Positions 5,074-6,158 of a stretch of DNA of 6,158 nt are shown here, in pieces. The stretch spans positions 1 to 6,158 of the forward strand of contig JAMONW010000152.1 in the NCBI GenBank assembly GCA_027066355.1. The letters are read 5' to 3'. Every line of letters begins with the position of its first letter. The stretch's first letter is position 1. This DNA is from Campylobacteraceae bacterium. Lineage in GTDB: Bacteria > Campylobacterota > Campylobacteria > Campylobacterales > Sulfurovaceae. A program made the position numbers and the translations under genes. The notes beneath the pieces were generated by a model, which saw only the letters and a list, made by a program, of their open reading frames with translations, was not told the DNA's origin and ran no database searches.

Positions 5074-6158
5074 CTTGCTACCTCCAAAATATATGATTTT
5101 ATAAAGGGATAAACCTCTTTAGCTTCTTTAATATCTTTAACACCAAATAACTCAACTATAATATCTTCTACTTTAGTATCACTAAAGTTGCTCTTTTTAA
5201 CTAAATACTCTTTAAATTGCAAAAAATTATCTATCATAGGCGCTTTTTTAATAATATCTGATATTTGCTTAAAAGAGTCTATATCATTTTTGCAATTTTT
5301 TGGCTTAAAAATTTGTTTAAATTTACTCTCTAATTCATTAATAGTAAATAAGTTTTTTAAAAAAAGTTTTAATAACTCTCCAATATCACTATCTGCAAAA
5401 CCTACTGTTGAAGATAATTTTTTACTATCCATTTTTAGTAGATGTTTTCTATTTAACTCTTTTAACTCTTCTATATTAAAACTTTTTGCTCTGCTATCTA
5501 ATTTTGAAATATCAAGCCATTTAATTGCATCTGGCAAATAAAAAACTTCTTTAGAAGTAGGGTAGATTAAATTTATAGCATAATTAATAATAGCATCTGG
5601 TAAAAAACCACTCTTTAACAACTCTACTACTGTTGGAGTTTTTGATGTTTTTATATAAAATGAGTTAATTTCACTAGAGTAATCAAAGAGTTTTAAAATA
5701 GATATTTGCTCTTTAATGCTACTATCTTCACTATCTTTTGCTACTATTGTGTTGATATTGTATATCATATTATCTATTGCAGATGCAAAATCAAAAGTTG
5801 GTATCTGATTTTTTTGCAATATTATTTGCTCTCTATTTTCATGATTTAACCTTATGGTATAAGGCTCTTTACTATCTAATTTATTTTTAATTTGCTCTTT
5901 TGGTAATTTTTTGCAACTGCTACATTTACTTTGAACTTCATCACAAAAACAAATAAATGCTTTTTTATCTTCAACTAATTTTGTTGCAAATCTCTGATAT
6001 ATTGATAGATTATCTTTTCTATAAACTTTTTGCTCTGTATCTATAGCAAATTTTTTTAATATATCAATAATCTCTTGCTCTTTACCCTCAATATACTCTT
6101 TTGAAATATCATCTACAATAGTTAAAAAATTACTATTTTTCTCTTTTGCAACTATATA
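5064..6158 (-). CDS. Degenerate glutamyl-tRNA synthetase-like protein (N-terminus outside window)
   Basis: Reading back from the right edge, 364 codons are open without a stop; the TTG at 5819 is internal. Homology to class I glutamyl-tRNA synthetase is clear: YIVAK near the edge, YIEGKEQEI after the RIEDTD region, KKAFICFC, PTFDFASAIDNM (family PTYNFACAVDDM), GFLPDAI, LNRKHL and GFADSDIGELLKL. The catalytic signatures are lost: RIEDTD reads IVDDIS (6102-6119), RGEDH reads AKDSE (5727-5741) and KMSKR reads KTSKT (5637-5651). The stretch from the Cys pair to PTFDF is about 50 residues, which I estimate to be some 30 short. The usual LRLLLTG segment near the C-terminus is also altered. A C-x-C-x6-C-x2-C cluster (5913-5951) could bind zinc. 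Normal aminoacylation looks unlikely, and another GluRS gene would be expected elsewhere. The first, HIGH-type motif is outside the window. It is first of the visible gltX-like/yggT/slt group. Confidence 0.8.
   Translation of the reverse strand, partial: YIVAKEKNSNFLTIVDDISKEYIEGKEQEIIDILKKFAIDTEQKVYRKDNLSIYQRFATKLVEDKKAFICFCDEVQSKCSSCKKLPKEQIKNKLDSKEPYTIRLNHENREQIILQKNQIPTFDFASAIDNMIYNINTIVAKDSEDSSIKEQISILKLFDYSSEINSFYIKTSKTPTVVELLKSGFLPDAIINYAINLIYPTSKEVFYLPDAIKWLDISKLDSRAKSFNIEELKELNRKHLLKMDSKKLSSTVGFADSDIGELLKLFLKNLFTINELESKFKQIFKPKNCKNDIDSFKQISDIIKKAPMIDNFLQFKEYLVKKSNFSDTKVEDIIVELFGVKDIKEAKEVYPFIKSYILEVARCQ
5081..5085 (-). promoter_or_regulatory. Strong Shine-Dalgarno of yggT inside the gltX-like gene
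   Basis: GGAGG on the minus strand, seven bases before the yggT ATG, is the best Shine-Dalgarno match I noticed in the window. It lies within the last codons of the gltX-like frame, so yggT can be initiated well even if the upstream gene is translated poorly. Confidence 0.75.

Noticed and set aside
5188..5541. 117-codon open frame on the plus strand opposite the gltX-like gene
   Set aside because: It is a shadow of the GluRS-like frame, whose translation has clear homology; the plus-strand product has none and is merely Leu/Phe/Ser-rich.
5064..5819. A 251-residue gltX-like gene starting at TTG 5819
   Set aside because: The frame continues without a stop to the right edge and the upstream codons carry GluRS features (YIEGKEQEI, KKAFICFC), so 5819 is an internal Leu codon.

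Overview
The window reads as a piece of an AT-rich genome of a member of the Campylobacterota (the former Epsilonproteobacteria), probably marine or salt-exposed. This rests on protein resemblance and gene order: an inositol-monophosphatase-family gene directly before accD, and the group gltX-like / yggT / lytic transglycosylase, both match orders I remember from Campylobacter and relatives. A NhaD-type sodium/proton antiporter fits a saline habitat. Genus cannot be decided from this sequence.

Left part, plus strand (1-1829): a tightly packed operon. It contains the 3' end of an inositol-monophosphatase-family gene, accD (carboxyltransferase beta subunit, first step of fatty acid synthesis) starting in an ATGA overlap with it, and a thiamine-phosphate-synthase-family gene (thiE). 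The thiE reading frame is clearly coding right up to the accD stop, yet it has no ATG, GTG or TTG until codon 74. The natural start site is ATA (1233-1235) where a single G would recreate ATGA, or the next codon ATC.

Middle, plus strand (1830-3220): a short intergenic stretch with a candidate extended -10 promoter, then nhaD as its own transcription unit. It ends tail-to-tail against the minus-strand operon. A 13-14 bp hairpin spans the convergent junction and includes the stop codon of the opposing gene.

Right part, minus strand (6158 down to 3245): an operon in the order gltX-like, yggT, slt. slt is an intact periplasmic soluble-type lytic transglycosylase with a TTG start. yggT is a small two-helix membrane protein overlapping the end of the gltX-like gene. 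The gltX-like gene runs off the right edge and is the most striking item. It is an open, well-maintained reading frame clearly derived from glutamyl-tRNA synthetase, but the visible catalytic signatures (RIEDTD, RGEDH, KMSKR) are all eroded and the catalytic domain is shortened, while a four-cysteine cluster and part of the helical tRNA-stem region persist. This suggests a catalytically altered or dead synthetase paralogue rather than a housekeeping enzyme.

No tRNA or rRNA gene, CRISPR array, insertion sequence or long repeat was seen.
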